From: Mycobacterium sp. E740 | GTDB lineage: Bacteria > Actinomycetota > Actinomycetes > Mycobacteriales > Mycobacteriaceae | Direction: 5' to 3' | Assembly (NCBI RefSeq): GCF_001672895.1 | Contig: NZ_LZKP01000107.1 | Coordinates: forward strand, 17,173-81,172 | Length of the DNA stretch: 64,000 bases | In this document: positions 49,868 through 58,780 of the stretch, in pieces | Layout: every line of letters starts with the position of its first letter | How positions within the stretch are numbered: the first letter of the stretch is position 1 | Translations under genes and position numbers: made by a program | The notes under the pieces: generated by a model | What the model was told of the DNA's origin: nothing | Database searches by the model: none | Seen by the model: only the letters and a program-made list of their open reading frames with translations

Positions 49868-51014
49868 GTTCAGGTTCACCGACGAGCAGAACCAATTGCG
49901 GGATGCCGTGCGGAAATTCAGCGCCGAGCACTTCTCCGAAGCCGAGGTTCGCCGGCTGATGGAGTCCGACCCGCCGTTCGACGCCAAAGTGTGGGCACGG
50001 CTCGGCGGCGAACTGGGGGTGCTGGGCCTGTCGGTGCCCGAAGCCGACGGCGGCGTCGGCGGCACGCTGGTCGACCAGGCGGTCGCCATCGAGGAACTCG
50101 GCGCACGGTTGGCATGCGGGCCGCTGTTCGGCACGGTGTACCTCGCGATCCCGGCGCTCGTGGCCGCCACGTCCGGTCCGGCCCGCGACGAACTGCTCGG
50201 CGACCTCATCGAGGGCCGGCGCACCGCGGCTCTCGCGGTGGTCGACCGGGCGGGCGCCTTCGATCCCGATGCCATCTCGGTGACCGCTGACGGAGAGACC
50301 TTGTCGGGCACCGTGACTCAGGTCGTAGACGGTGGGATCGCCGATGTGCTGCTGGTCGCGGCGCGCGGCTCGGGCGGCGCGGCCCTGTACGCAGTCGACA
50401 CCGCGGACGCGGGTGTGCAGCGCACCCAGCTGGCGACACTCGACCTCACACGGTCCGAAGCGAATGTGACGTTCGCCGACGCGCCCGCCCGCCTGATCGC
50501 CGGAGCCGACGAGACCGCACGGGAGCTCGATCACGCACTGCAGGTCGGTGCGGCGCTACTCGCTGTCGAGCAGGTCGGCGCCGCGCAACATCTGCTCGAC
50601 CTGTCGGTGGAGTACGCGAAGTCGCGGCTGCAGTTCGGCCGCCCGATCGGCTCGTTCCAAGCGGTCAAGCACCGCCTGGCGAACCTGCTGGTCGATCTGG
50701 AACACGCCAGATCTGCTGCCTACCACGCAGTCTGGGCTCTGACCGACGGGTCCGACGATCCGGCGCTGGCCACCAGCATCGCCCAAGCCGTGTGCTCGAC
50801 CGCGCTCAGCCATGTCGCCACCGACACGATCCAGGTGCACGGCGGCATCGGGTTCACCTGGGAGCACCAGGCCCACCTCTACTACAAGCGCGCGGCCACC
50901 GACGCGGTGCTGCTGGGTAGCGCCGAAGAGCACCGCGACAGGATCGCGGCGATGGTGCTCGACGACGCCACTGTCGAGCGGGCGCCTCGGGTGGCCAACG
51001 GCGTCATTGCCTGA
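49860..51014 (+). CDS. Acyl-CoA dehydrogenase FadE, beta-type partner
   Basis: The 384-residue protein is an ACAD with a weaker substrate domain: N-terminus FRFTDEQNQLRDAVRKF, then PEADGGVGGTLVDQAVAIEELG, and C-terminal QVHGGIGFTWEHQAHLYYKRA and LLGSAEEHRDRIAAMVLDD. This ending, lacking the GGTSE-type segment of its partner, is typical of the second subunit in mycobacterial FadE pairs. GTG 49860 follows GGAAGGAGGGG and overlaps the upstream gene by 8 bp. The two proteins probably form one enzyme with a single type of active site. Confidence 0.87.
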   Translation: MAEFRFTDEQNQLRDAVRKFSAEHFSEAEVRRLMESDPPFDAKVWARLGGELGVLGLSVPEADGGVGGTLVDQAVAIEELGARLACGPLFGTVYLAIPALVAATSGPARDELLGDLIEGRRTAALAVVDRAGAFDPDAISVTADGETLSGTVTQVVDGGIADVLLVAARGSGGAALYAVDTADAGVQRTQLATLDLTRSEANVTFADAPARLIAGADETARELDHALQVGAALLAVEQVGAAQHLLDLSVEYAKSRLQFGRPIGSFQAVKHRLANLLVDLEHARSAAYHAVWALTDGSDDPALATSIAQAVCSTALSHVATDTIQVHGGIGFTWEHQAHLYYKRAATDAVLLGSAEEHRDRIAAMVLDDATVERAPRVANGVIA

Positions 51015-51099
51015 CCACTGCATAACGATTCGAAATCTGTTGTGTTGCAGGAGGAGCCGCCGGTGGTGACGGTTCGGCCACGAATACTATGGTCACAAG

Positions 51100-52236
51100 G
51101 TGCACCGGCGAACTGCGCTCAAGCTCCCGCTGTACCTGGCCGCCGCCGCGGCGCTGACCAAGATCCCGGCCGTATCGGCGGCAACCGATCGATGGTCGGC
51201 TGACCGCGCCAACGCCTGGTACGCCAAGCAGGGGTGGTTGCTCGGCGCCAACTATGTGACCTCGAACGCCGTCAACCAGCTCGAGATGTTTCAGGCGGAC
51301 ACCTACGACGCGCGCCGCATCGCCGGTGAACTCAGCGTGGCCAGGCGGATCGGGATGAACACGATGCGGGTGTTCCTGCACGACCAGCTGTGGGCCACCG
51401 ACCGCGACGGGTTCAGCCGTCGACTCTCACAGTTCGTCAGCATCGCGGCGAGCCACAACATCAAGCCGCTCTTCGTGCTGTTCGACTCGTGCTGGGACCC
51501 GCTGCCCAGGGCGGGTCGTCAGCGTCCGCCGATCAAGGGAGTGCACAACTCCGGCTGGGTGCAGAGCCCGGGCGCCCACCGGCTGCAGGACCCGGCCTAC
51601 ACCCGCGTGCTGCAGAGCTACGTCACCGGAGTGGTCGGCATGTTCCGCGACGATCCGCGCGTCCTCGGCTGGGACGTGTGGAACGAGCCCGACAACCCCG
51701 CAAAGGACTACCGAAAGGCCGAGAGCAAGGACAAGCAGGAACTGGTCGCCGCATTCCTGCCGCATGTGTTCCAGTGGGCACGCGCCGTCAATCCCAGCCA
51801 ACCGCTGACCAGCGGTGTGTGGCAAGGCCATTGGAAGGACCCCGGAAGCCGCAGCGCGATCTGCAGTGTGCAGCTGGAGAACTCCGACATCATCAGCTTC
51901 CACAGCTACGGGGATCCCACCGAGTTCGAGGCGCGCATCGACGAGCTCACGCCACTGGGCCGCCCAATCCTGTGCACCGAGTACCTGGCGAGGAGTCTGG
52001 GCAGCACCGTGGAGGGGATTCTGCCGGTCGCCAAGCGGCGTCACGTCGGCGCCTACAACTGGGGTTTCGTCGCCGGCCGGACGCAGACGTATCTGCCGTG
52101 GGATTCCTGGCAGCATCCCTACACCACGCTGCCGGACACCTGGTTCAGTGATCTGATCCATCCCGACGGGACGGCCCACGACGACAACGAGATTCGCGTC
52201 ATCCAGAAGCTCGCCGGAGTGGCCACCGCCAGCTGA
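51100..52236 (+). CDS. Exported GH5-like glycoside hydrolase
   Basis: The 378-residue protein has an N-terminal export signal (HRRTALKLPLYLAAAAALTK, possibly twin-arginine) and a barrel with the GH5/clan-A catalytic pair: Glu196 in GWDVWNEPDN (acid/base) and Glu294 in ILCTEYLAR (nucleophile). FHSYGDPTEF and YNWGFVAGRTQTYLPW line the cleft. Such enzymes cut beta-glucans or mannans; the real glycan is unknown. The start is GTG. It is 86 bp after the fadE pair, so the link to lipid metabolism is unclear; it is the second glycanase-like exported protein in the window after the GH6. Confidence 0.82.
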   Translation: MHRRTALKLPLYLAAAAALTKIPAVSAATDRWSADRANAWYAKQGWLLGANYVTSNAVNQLEMFQADTYDARRIAGELSVARRIGMNTMRVFLHDQLWATDRDGFSRRLSQFVSIAASHNIKPLFVLFDSCWDPLPRAGRQRPPIKGVHNSGWVQSPGAHRLQDPAYTRVLQSYVTGVVGMFRDDPRVLGWDVWNEPDNPAKDYRKAESKDKQELVAAFLPHVFQWARAVNPSQPLTSGVWQGHWKDPGSRSAICSVQLENSDIISFHSYGDPTEFEARIDELTPLGRPILCTEYLARSLGSTVEGILPVAKRRHVGAYNWGFVAGRTQTYLPWDSWQHPYTTLPDTWFSDLIHPDGTAHDDNEIRVIQKLAGVATAS

Positions 52237-52322
52237 CGCCATATCGACTGCGTCTCTCTTTGGCCGCGAACGGGTTTCGGCGGCCCACCTGTGCTTCGAC
52301 GCGCGGTTAGGGTGGTCGGATT

Positions 52323-52985
52323 GTGAAATTGCGAAAAGTGCTGGCTCAACTTGCGGTGGTGCTGTTGAGCGTGTCGCTGGCTTCCCCCGCCGCGGCGGAC
52401 CCGGCTGGGCAGACAACGCAGTGGATCGTCGTCGGCGTGCCTGCGGCGAACGCGACAACGGGAACCCTCACTGCTTTCCAGCGGGTCGGCAGCCAATGGA
52501 AAACCGTCCTGGGTCCGACCCCGGCCAAGGTCGGCTCGCTGGGCGTCGGCGCACCCGCCGACGGCGTGCACCGCACTCCCCAGGGCACGTTCACGTTCGA
52601 CCAGGCCTTCGGCCGGCAACCGAATCCCGGCACCAAGATGCCGTACTTCCAAGCGACCAGCCAGGATTGGTGGGACGAGGACGCCGGCTCACCGACCTAC
52701 AACACACACGTGCGCGGGTCCGCGAGCCCGTCGTCGATCGCCGAGAACCTGCACGACTCCGGACCGGTCTACGACTACGCCGTCAACATCGCGGTGAACC
52801 CGCAACGCATCCCCGGACGTGTCTCGGGTATCTTCCTGCACGTGACCGACGGCAGCCCGACATGGGGTTGCGTGGCCATCGGCCGCGACGAGATGAAGAA
52901 AGTGCTGACGTGGCTGGACCCGTCGGCGGCCCCGAGGATCACCATCGGCGTAGGAAGCCCATCGCTGGTGGCGTCACGCGCATAG
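52323..52985 (+). CDS. Exported L,D-transpeptidase-like (YkuD) protein
   Basis: The 220-residue protein has a signal peptide (~1-26, ASPAAADP) and a YkuD-type catalytic domain. The signature IFLHVTDGSPTWGCVAIGRDEM places His173 and Cys183 as the catalytic pair, with GTFTFDQAFGRQPNPGTKMPY earlier. YkuD enzymes form 3-3 peptidoglycan links or attach proteins to the wall; the sequence context PTWGCVAI differs from the SHGC of classical Ldt enzymes, so it may belong to the ErfK-like side of the family. The start is GTG. It converges on the MpaB gene. Confidence 0.83.
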   Translation: MKLRKVLAQLAVVLLSVSLASPAAADPAGQTTQWIVVGVPAANATTGTLTAFQRVGSQWKTVLGPTPAKVGSLGVGAPADGVHRTPQGTFTFDQAFGRQPNPGTKMPYFQATSQDWWDEDAGSPTYNTHVRGSASPSSIAENLHDSGPVYDYAVNIAVNPQRIPGRVSGIFLHVTDGSPTWGCVAIGRDEMKKVLTWLDPSAAPRITIGVGSPSLVASRA

Positions 52986-52997
52986 TCGCGTCATCGT

Positions 52998-54254
52998 TCA
53001 CCGCCGTAGCGGTACCGCCGCCTCGAATGCCGCTGCCTTGCCGTCCGATTGCCACCGCAGCCAGGCGTCCCACCGGTTCAGGTTGTGCTCCTGCCATCGG
53101 CGATCGACGCGCGGAGACACCCGCCTCGCCAGCTCCAACGCGACGATCACCGGAAAACGCGAGAGCAACAACATGATTCCGGGCAGCGCGGACGGCAGCC
53201 GGTAGCGCCGCCGGTTCCACGGCAACATGTACAGCCCGAGATAGCCGGCCTGTACGCGGTAGTGGTACTCCGCGCGCAGCCGCTCGAGGCCTCGATACGC
53301 CGGCGGCGGCGTGAAGGCAGGGACGAATGATTCGACGAGCTCTGTGCCGCTGCCCGCACTGTCGTAGCTGCGCGCCGAGTCGCACATGAACAGGATGCGC
53401 CAGGCGTCGAGGGCCGTCTCCGGGAAGTAGTCGTCGCAACGGACGCCCACGAGATGTCCGCAATAGCGGTTGAAGTGCAGCACGGCACGCATCTCGCGCG
53501 GTGAGGTGACGTGGCCGAGAAGGAACAGGCCGAACGCCGGTGCGATGCTGCCGCCGAGCAGCGTCAACAACATCGCCGACTGGCTGATCGGCAGACCCCA
53601 GCGCGCAGCGTCCCATTCCGGGTGTTGCTTGACGCGGTCACGCACGCTGACATGCATGATCCGCACATGCAGAGAGATGTTGCGGCCCAAGGAACCTGGC
53701 GTCAGGATCGCTCCCGGACGGCAGACTTCGATCCACCAGCGGGAGGTCTCCAGGTAACGGTGCAGGGCCCGCTGGCCGGCATAACCGCCGGACAGCGAAA
53801 GCGGCACGGCCAACCAGCCCTCGGTATACGTGTCGTTGGTGCCCGCGTTGCCGAGCGCCCCGAGCGCATATGCCCAGCGACGCCAGACCGCTGCGCCCTC
53901 TTCGACCAAGGCGGGATCGACCCAGTCGGGCAGCTGCTCGAACTCCTCGAACAGCGCACGCATCGACGCGGGCGCTTCGGAAACGCTGTCGATGCCGTCC
54001 CGCTGCGCCTGCTCGACGAGGTCGCGAGCCTTCCTGGCGCCCAGCTCACCGTGGTAGGTCTCGGCGACGAATCGCTCGGCGACGGGGTCACCCTCGCTGA
54101 GTCCCGCGATGAACGCCTGCGCTGTCGCTGCCGACGGCAGCAGATCAACGCCGGTGAGGCGTTGCACGGCCCTTCGCAGACGGGCGCGCCGACGGGTCAG
54201 TCCCGGGTAGCGGAACGCGGTCGGTGGTGGTGGCGAGCGGAACGGTTGCGCCAT
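52998..54254 (-). CDS. MpaB/DUF2236-family (latex-clearing-protein-like) oxygenase
   Basis: The 418-residue helical protein belongs to the DUF2236/MpaB family: GTNDTYTEGWLAVPLSLSGGYAGQRALHRYLETSRWWIEVC (~138-178), ISLHVRIMHVSVRDRV (~192-207, with the conserved Arg/His around the heme pocket) and HFNRYCGHLVGVRCDDYFPE. The best-known member, Lcp of Streptomyces and Gordonia, is a b-type heme dioxygenase that cleaves polyisoprene; others have unknown oxygenation targets. No secretion signal is seen. It lies 24 bp from the TauE gene on the same strand, downstream of it. Confidence 0.83.
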   Translation of the reverse strand: MAQPFRSPPPPTAFRYPGLTRRRARLRRAVQRLTGVDLLPSAATAQAFIAGLSEGDPVAERFVAETYHGELGARKARDLVEQAQRDGIDSVSEAPASMRALFEEFEQLPDWVDPALVEEGAAVWRRWAYALGALGNAGTNDTYTEGWLAVPLSLSGGYAGQRALHRYLETSRWWIEVCRPGAILTPGSLGRNISLHVRIMHVSVRDRVKQHPEWDAARWGLPISQSAMLLTLLGGSIAPAFGLFLLGHVTSPREMRAVLHFNRYCGHLVGVRCDDYFPETALDAWRILFMCDSARSYDSAGSGTELVESFVPAFTPPPAYRGLERLRAEYHYRVQAGYLGLYMLPWNRRRYRLPSALPGIMLLLSRFPVIVALELARRVSPRVDRRWQEHNLNRWDAWLRWQSDGKAAAFEAAVPLRR

Positions 54255-54278
54255 AGCCGTTCCAGGCTAGCCGCTTGT

Positions 54279-55052
54279 TCAAGACAAGAAGATCGTGTCG
54301 ACGAGTACGTATGCGGCGACCGCGAGGACGAGGTAGGCGAACCAACGCTGTAGGCGAGCAGTGTCGAGCTTGGTGCCGAAGTATCCGGCCAGCAGCGACG
54401 CCACCATCGCGGCGGCGACGAATCCCACGGTGACCGACCAGTCGATGCTGATGCCCTGGAGATGGGAGAAGATTCCCGCGACGGAGTTGGCGACGATGAT
54501 CAGCAGGGAAGTGCCGACAGCCGTGCACATTTCGACGCCGAGCAACACCACGAGCGCGGGGATGATGAGAAACCCGCCGCCGACCCCGAACACTCCGGTC
54601 AGCAAGCCGACCAGGAGACCGGCGCCGATCGATCGCGGTGCGCAACGGCGCCAGTTGACCTGACCCGCCCGGACTTCACACGCGGTGCCGGTGTCGTCCT
54701 TGCTGGTCAGCATGCGGACACCGGCGACCGACATCACCGCCGCGAATCCGATCAGCAGCGCGGGCTCGGGCAGATGCCTGCTGATCGCACTGCCGACAAC
54801 GGCCGCCGGGATACCGGCCGCCGCGAAGATGCCGGCCAACCGCCACTGCACCTGACGGGCGCGGACCTTGGGAAGCGCTCCGACAGCCGAGGCGGCGGCA
54901 ACCACGATCAGCGAGACCGGGATCGCCTGCTCCACAGCGAAACCGAGGCCGTAGACCAGCGCCGGGACCGCCAGGATCGAGCCCCCGCCGCCGAGCAGCC
55001 CGAGCAGCACGCCGATCAGCGCACCGAGGGCCAGGCTCGACACCGCAACCAT
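54279..55052 (-). CDS. TauE/SafE-family sulfite/organosulfur exporter
   Basis: The 257-residue protein has about eight membrane helices with the two family repeats: LGALIGVLLGLLGGGGSILAVPALVYGLG (~8-36) and GLLVGLLTGVFGVGGGFLIIPALVVLLG (~143-170). TauE/SafE proteins move sulfite, sulfoacetate or similar anions. It is the last gene of a minus-strand set with a persulfide dioxygenase-rhodanese and a small Cys-rich protein, so export of sulfite made by the dioxygenase is the likely job. It starts 11 bp after the small gene's stop. Confidence 0.88.
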   Translation of the reverse strand: MVAVSSLALGALIGVLLGLLGGGGSILAVPALVYGLGFAVEQAIPVSLIVVAAASAVGALPKVRARQVQWRLAGIFAAAGIPAAVVGSAISRHLPEPALLIGFAAVMSVAGVRMLTSKDDTGTACEVRAGQVNWRRCAPRSIGAGLLVGLLTGVFGVGGGFLIIPALVVLLGVEMCTAVGTSLLIIVANSVAGIFSHLQGISIDWSVTVGFVAAAMVASLLAGYFGTKLDTARLQRWFAYLVLAVAAYVLVDTIFLS

Positions 55053-55063
55053 GGATGTGTCGT

Positions 55064-55237
55064 CTACCTGTTCTTCCGGCCCCAGAACCGACCGCGGCTA
55101 CTGCGCGGCGGTTCGGTGGTCCGGTCACAGCGGCACTGCTGCTCGACAGGGACCGACCGCATCACGTCGTCGACGTGCTCGCCGCAGCCGTCCCAGGTCG
55201 TCTTGCCGCAGGACGGGCATCGAACTGGATAACACAT
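55064..55237 (-). CDS. Small Cys-rich (zinc-ribbon-like) 57-residue protein
   Basis: Between the rhodanese and tauE genes an ATG at 55237, 8 nt after AGGAG, opens a 57-residue protein ending at TAG 55064. It starts MCYPVRCPSCGKTTWDGCG and later has QCRCD, so CPSC with CRC or the lone Cys could bind zinc or carry sulfur; the C-terminus is basic (RGRFWGRKNR). It is too short for usual gene thresholds. Position in the reactive-sulfur operon and the Cys content suggest a persulfide carrier or metal-binding helper; this is inference. Confidence 0.72.
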   Translation of the reverse strand: MCYPVRCPSCGKTTWDGCGEHVDDVMRSVPVEQQCRCDRTTEPPRSSRGRFWGRKNR

Positions 55238-55264
55238 TTGTCAGACTCCTTTCGCGGCTACGAC

Positions 55265-56644
55265 TCACATTTTGGCGTGAGCGCCGCACCAAGCGTGGTA
55301 TCCCCCGAGCAGGTCGGACACCTGTTCAAAATCGTTGGCGCGCAACAAAGACGCCGCTACGCTGGAGCGCCAGCCGCCGGCACAGTGCAGGACGATCGGC
55401 TTGTCGGTCGGCACCTCGGTCATCCGGGCCCGCAGTTGTGCGAGCGGGATGTGCATGGAGCCGGGGATGGCGCCGGCTTCGCGCTCACCCGGATTGCGGA
55501 TGTCGATCAGCGTCACCGCGTCCCGGGCCATCAGTGCGTCCAGCTCGACGGCCGTCGTCCGGGGCGCGGTCTGCACTATATCGGCCAGTTCGTCCGGAAA
55601 CTGGCCGTCGTGTTCGACGTTGAGATAGCCGACGGCGTTGTCCGAGCCAATACGGGCCAACCGCAGCGCGGCTTGCTGCTCGTCACCCGGATACGTGATC
55701 AGCGCGATCTGGTCGCCGACGTCGGCGACCATGCCTCCGGTTTCGGCGAACCGGCCGTCGAAACCGACGTTGACCGACCCGCGCAGATGCCCGGCGGCGA
55801 AGTCGTCGACGCTGCGCGCGTCCAGCACGCGCACACCGGCGTCGAGGGCGGCGCGGATCTGCTGCGGCACCATCTCGGGCACCGCGCGGTCCGGCTTCAG
55901 CAGTGGATGGATGCGTTTGTTCATCGCGGCGTCAGAGGCGAAGTACATGGGCGCGGCGGGCTGGCCCCGGGTGATCATGTCGACGAACGCTTCTTCGCTC
56001 ATCGGCTGCACCGACGGATTGCTCCGCCGTTGCTCACCGATCGTCGAGGTGAGGTCGGTCGAGAGGTTCTTCCCGCACGACGAGCCGGCGCCGTGGGCGG
56101 GCAGCACTTTCACCGCATCGGGCAGCGTCAGCAGCTTGTCGTGGACGGTGTGGTACATCGCCCGCGCCAGGTCGCTGGTCGAGCCGTCGCCGATGTTGGC
56201 CAGGTCCGGCCGGCCGACGTCGCCGATGAACAGGGAGTCACCGGTCAGCACCCCCACCGGGGCGCCGGCTGCCCGCTCACGCACGAGCACACTGATCGAC
56301 TCCCAGGTGTGGCCGGGAGTCGCGATGATCTCCAGCTCGACCTCGCCGAGCGACAGGCGTTCACCGTCGACCAGACGGCGGATCGGGTAGTCGGTCTCGG
56401 CGGCTTCGCCGAAGCCGATCCAGGCCCCGGTCGCGTCGACGAGCTCGAGGTGACCGGACACGAAATCGGCGTGGAAGTGGGTGTTGATGACGCCTTCGAT
56501 CGTCAGTCCGTGCTTCCGCGCGTCGGTGAGGTAGTCGGTGATGTCGCGGCGCGGGTCGACGACGACCGCGCGTCCGGTCGACTGGTCGCCGATCAGATAC
56601 GACGCGTGCGACAGACACTCGATGTAGTACTGCTCGAGGATCAT
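55265..56644 (-). CDS. Persulfide dioxygenase-rhodanese fusion (CstB/ETHE1-like)
   Basis: The 459-residue protein joins an MBL-fold persulfide dioxygenase (1-~240, NTHFHADFVSGH iron-binding motif, GHTWESISV, TGDSLFIGDVGRPDL) to two rhodanese domains. The first (~270-350) has a Tyr-Pro-Gly in place of the catalytic Cys loop and is probably inactive; the second has HCAGGWRSS with Cys421. It oxidises persulfide to sulfite and may make thiosulfate. ATG 56644 was chosen over 56707. Three CsoR-type operators lie between it and the divergent repressor gene. Confidence 0.9.
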   Translation of the reverse strand: MILEQYYIECLSHASYLIGDQSTGRAVVVDPRRDITDYLTDARKHGLTIEGVINTHFHADFVSGHLELVDATGAWIGFGEAAETDYPIRRLVDGERLSLGEVELEIIATPGHTWESISVLVRERAAGAPVGVLTGDSLFIGDVGRPDLANIGDGSTSDLARAMYHTVHDKLLTLPDAVKVLPAHGAGSSCGKNLSTDLTSTIGEQRRSNPSVQPMSEEAFVDMITRGQPAAPMYFASDAAMNKRIHPLLKPDRAVPEMVPQQIRAALDAGVRVLDARSVDDFAAGHLRGSVNVGFDGRFAETGGMVADVGDQIALITYPGDEQQAALRLARIGSDNAVGYLNVEHDGQFPDELADIVQTAPRTTAVELDALMARDAVTLIDIRNPGEREAGAIPGSMHIPLAQLRARMTEVPTDKPIVLHCAGGWRSSVAASLLRANDFEQVSDLLGGYHAWCGAHAKM

Positions 56645-56668
56645 CTGCGGTTTCCTTCCCGGTCGTGA

Positions 56669-57046
<378 letters not shown>

Positions 57047-57143
57047 TCGGCGATCGGGCTGCAGGCATTTCAGTCGATACGCGTCGGCTCCGCGATCGCG
57101 GGTACTCGTGACCTCGACCTTGCGCCGATCATGAGGACGACCA

Positions 57144-57962
57144 TTGAGTGAGACGAGTCAACGCCAGCTGGGCGATCACGACAGCCCCATCGAGGACGAG
57201 CTCGAAGGCGCCTTCAAGAGAATGGTCGGCGAGGGCACCCAGCGCTTACATCGAAGCTGGCGCGAAGTGCTGGTCACCGGCTTCTTCGGCGGCACAGAGG
57301 TAGCGGTCGGCGTCCTCGCCTATCTCTCGGTATTGGCGGCCACACACAACAATCTCCTGGCGGGGGTGGCGTTCTCGGTGGGCTTCCTGGCGCTGCTGCT
57401 CGGGCGCAGCGAGCTGTTCACCGAGGGATTTCTGGTGCCGGTCACGACGGTGGCCGCAAAACGCGCCAGCATCGGGCAGCTGGTCAAGCTGTGGACGGGG
57501 ACGTTGATCGCGAACCTCGCAGGAGGTTGGTTGATCATGTGGTTGATCATGACGGCTTACCCCAAACTGCGCGCGCAGACGATCGAGTCGGCCACCCACT
57601 TCGCAGAGGCGCCGCTTTCGGCCGAGACGTTCTCGCTGGCGCTCCTCGGCGGCATGGTCATCACACTGATGACGCGCATGCAGCACGGGACCGATTCGAC
57701 ATTCGGCAAGATCGCGGCAGCCGTCGCCGGCGGGTTCCTCCTCGCCGGCCTGCAGATGTTCCACTCGATCCTCGATTCGCTGCTGATCTTCGGGGCACTG
57801 ACGACAGGTGATGCACCGTTCGGATACGACGCGTGGCTGTACTGGTTCGGTTACACAACCGTCGGCAATGTCGTCGGTGGCCTGCTGCTCGTGACGCTCC
57901 TTCGGGTGCTGCGAAGCAAGGAGCGCCTCGAGGAGGAGCGACGCGACGCCGATGCGTCGTGA
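57144..57962 (+). CDS. Formate/nitrite transporter (FNT) family channel
   Basis: The 272-residue membrane protein has six helices of the FNT pentamer family: WREVLVTGFFGGTEVAVGVLAYLSVL (helix 1), GVAFSVGFLALLLGRSELFTEGFLVPV (helix 2 with the broken-helix ELFTEG constriction) and MVITLMTRMQHGTDSTFGKIAAAVAGGFLLAGLQMFHSILDS (with a pore His). FNT channels pass formate, nitrite or hydrosulfide; HSC in Clostridium passes HS-. Its place 97 bp after the CstR-like repressor favours hydrosulfide, by inference. The TTG start has GAGGACG seven bases before it. Confidence 0.83.
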   Translation: MSETSQRQLGDHDSPIEDELEGAFKRMVGEGTQRLHRSWREVLVTGFFGGTEVAVGVLAYLSVLAATHNNLLAGVAFSVGFLALLLGRSELFTEGFLVPVTTVAAKRASIGQLVKLWTGTLIANLAGGWLIMWLIMTAYPKLRAQTIESATHFAEAPLSAETFSLALLGGMVITLMTRMQHGTDSTFGKIAAAVAGGFLLAGLQMFHSILDSLLIFGALTTGDAPFGYDAWLYWFGYTTVGNVVGGLLLVTLLRVLRSKERLEEERRDADAS

Positions 57963-57982
57963 AACTCCAGGGCGGCAACGGC

Positions 57983-58756
57983 TCAGCGAGCGCGCCACTT
58001 CGGTTTGCGCTTCTCCTGCCAGGCCGTGATGCCCTCGCCCACGTCTTCGGTCGCCGCGGCGACCTTGCGCATGGTCTCACCGAACCGGACGGACTCGATC
58101 CAGCCCATGTCTGCGGTACGCGACGCCACCTCCTTGGTGGCCCGTTGCGCAAGCGGCGCAGCCTCGGTGAGTGTGCGCGCCCACGCGCGTGCTTCGGCCT
58201 GCAGGTCGCCGGGTTCGACCAGTCGCCACACCAACCCGATCTCCTTGGCGCGCTCGGCCGCCATCGGCTTGCCGGTCAGCAGGAGTTCCATGGCGTCGGC
58301 CCACCGCACCCGCTGCGGCAGCCGGATCGCGCCGACGATCGTCGGCACGCCGAGCGTCACTTCGGGGAATGCGAAAGTCGCTGTGGTGGAGGCGATCACG
58401 AAGTCGCAGAACAGGACGCCCGTCAGCCCGTAACCGATGCACGCGCCGTTGACCGCCGCGATCGTCGGCTTGAACAACTCCATTCCGCTCTCGAAGGAGT
58501 TGATGGTCGGCTTCTCCCAGAACGTGCCTGCGAAGGTGCCGACCGAACCCTCGCCGTCCTTGAGGTCACCGCCGGCGCAGAAGACGTCCCCGTTGGCGGT
58601 CAAGATGCCGACCCAGGCGTCTTCGTCGCCGCGGAAGCGCTCCCAGGCCGCGTTCAGCTCGTTGCGCAGGGCGCCGTTGATGGCGTTTCGCGCCTCGGGG
58701 CGGTTGAGGGTGATGGTGGCGATGTGGTCGTCCAGCTCGTAGGTCACCAGGCTCAT
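57983..58756 (-). CDS. Enoyl-CoA hydratase
   Basis: The 257-residue crotonase has both oxyanion-hole regions, GDVFCAGGDLKDG (~54-66) and AAVNGACIGYGLTGVLFCDFV (~98-118), and FAFPEVTLGVPTIVGA with the Glu of the usual catalytic position (~126-140). It converges on the FNT gene (20 bp) and follows the amidase on the same strand by 24 bp. Substrate chain length cannot be told. It is likely an EchA paralogue among many in mycobacteria. Confidence 0.87.
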   Translation of the reverse strand: MSLVTYELDDHIATITLNRPEARNAINGALRNELNAAWERFRGDEDAWVGILTANGDVFCAGGDLKDGEGSVGTFAGTFWEKPTINSFESGMELFKPTIAAVNGACIGYGLTGVLFCDFVIASTTATFAFPEVTLGVPTIVGAIRLPQRVRWADAMELLLTGKPMAAERAKEIGLVWRLVEPGDLQAEARAWARTLTEAAPLAQRATKEVASRTADMGWIESVRFGETMRKVAAATEDVGEGITAWQEKRKPKWRAR

Positions 58757-58780
58757 GGCTGAACCATAGCCACGCGCGCC

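Noticed and set aside
48572..50311. 579-residue minus-strand frame over the fadE pair
   Set aside because: Low-complexity shadow; the FadE frames overlap each other as a normal operon.
55055..56668. 537-residue plus-strand frame over the rhodanese fusion
   Set aside because: Arg/His/Val-rich shadow of the minus-strand fusion gene; no recognisable motif.
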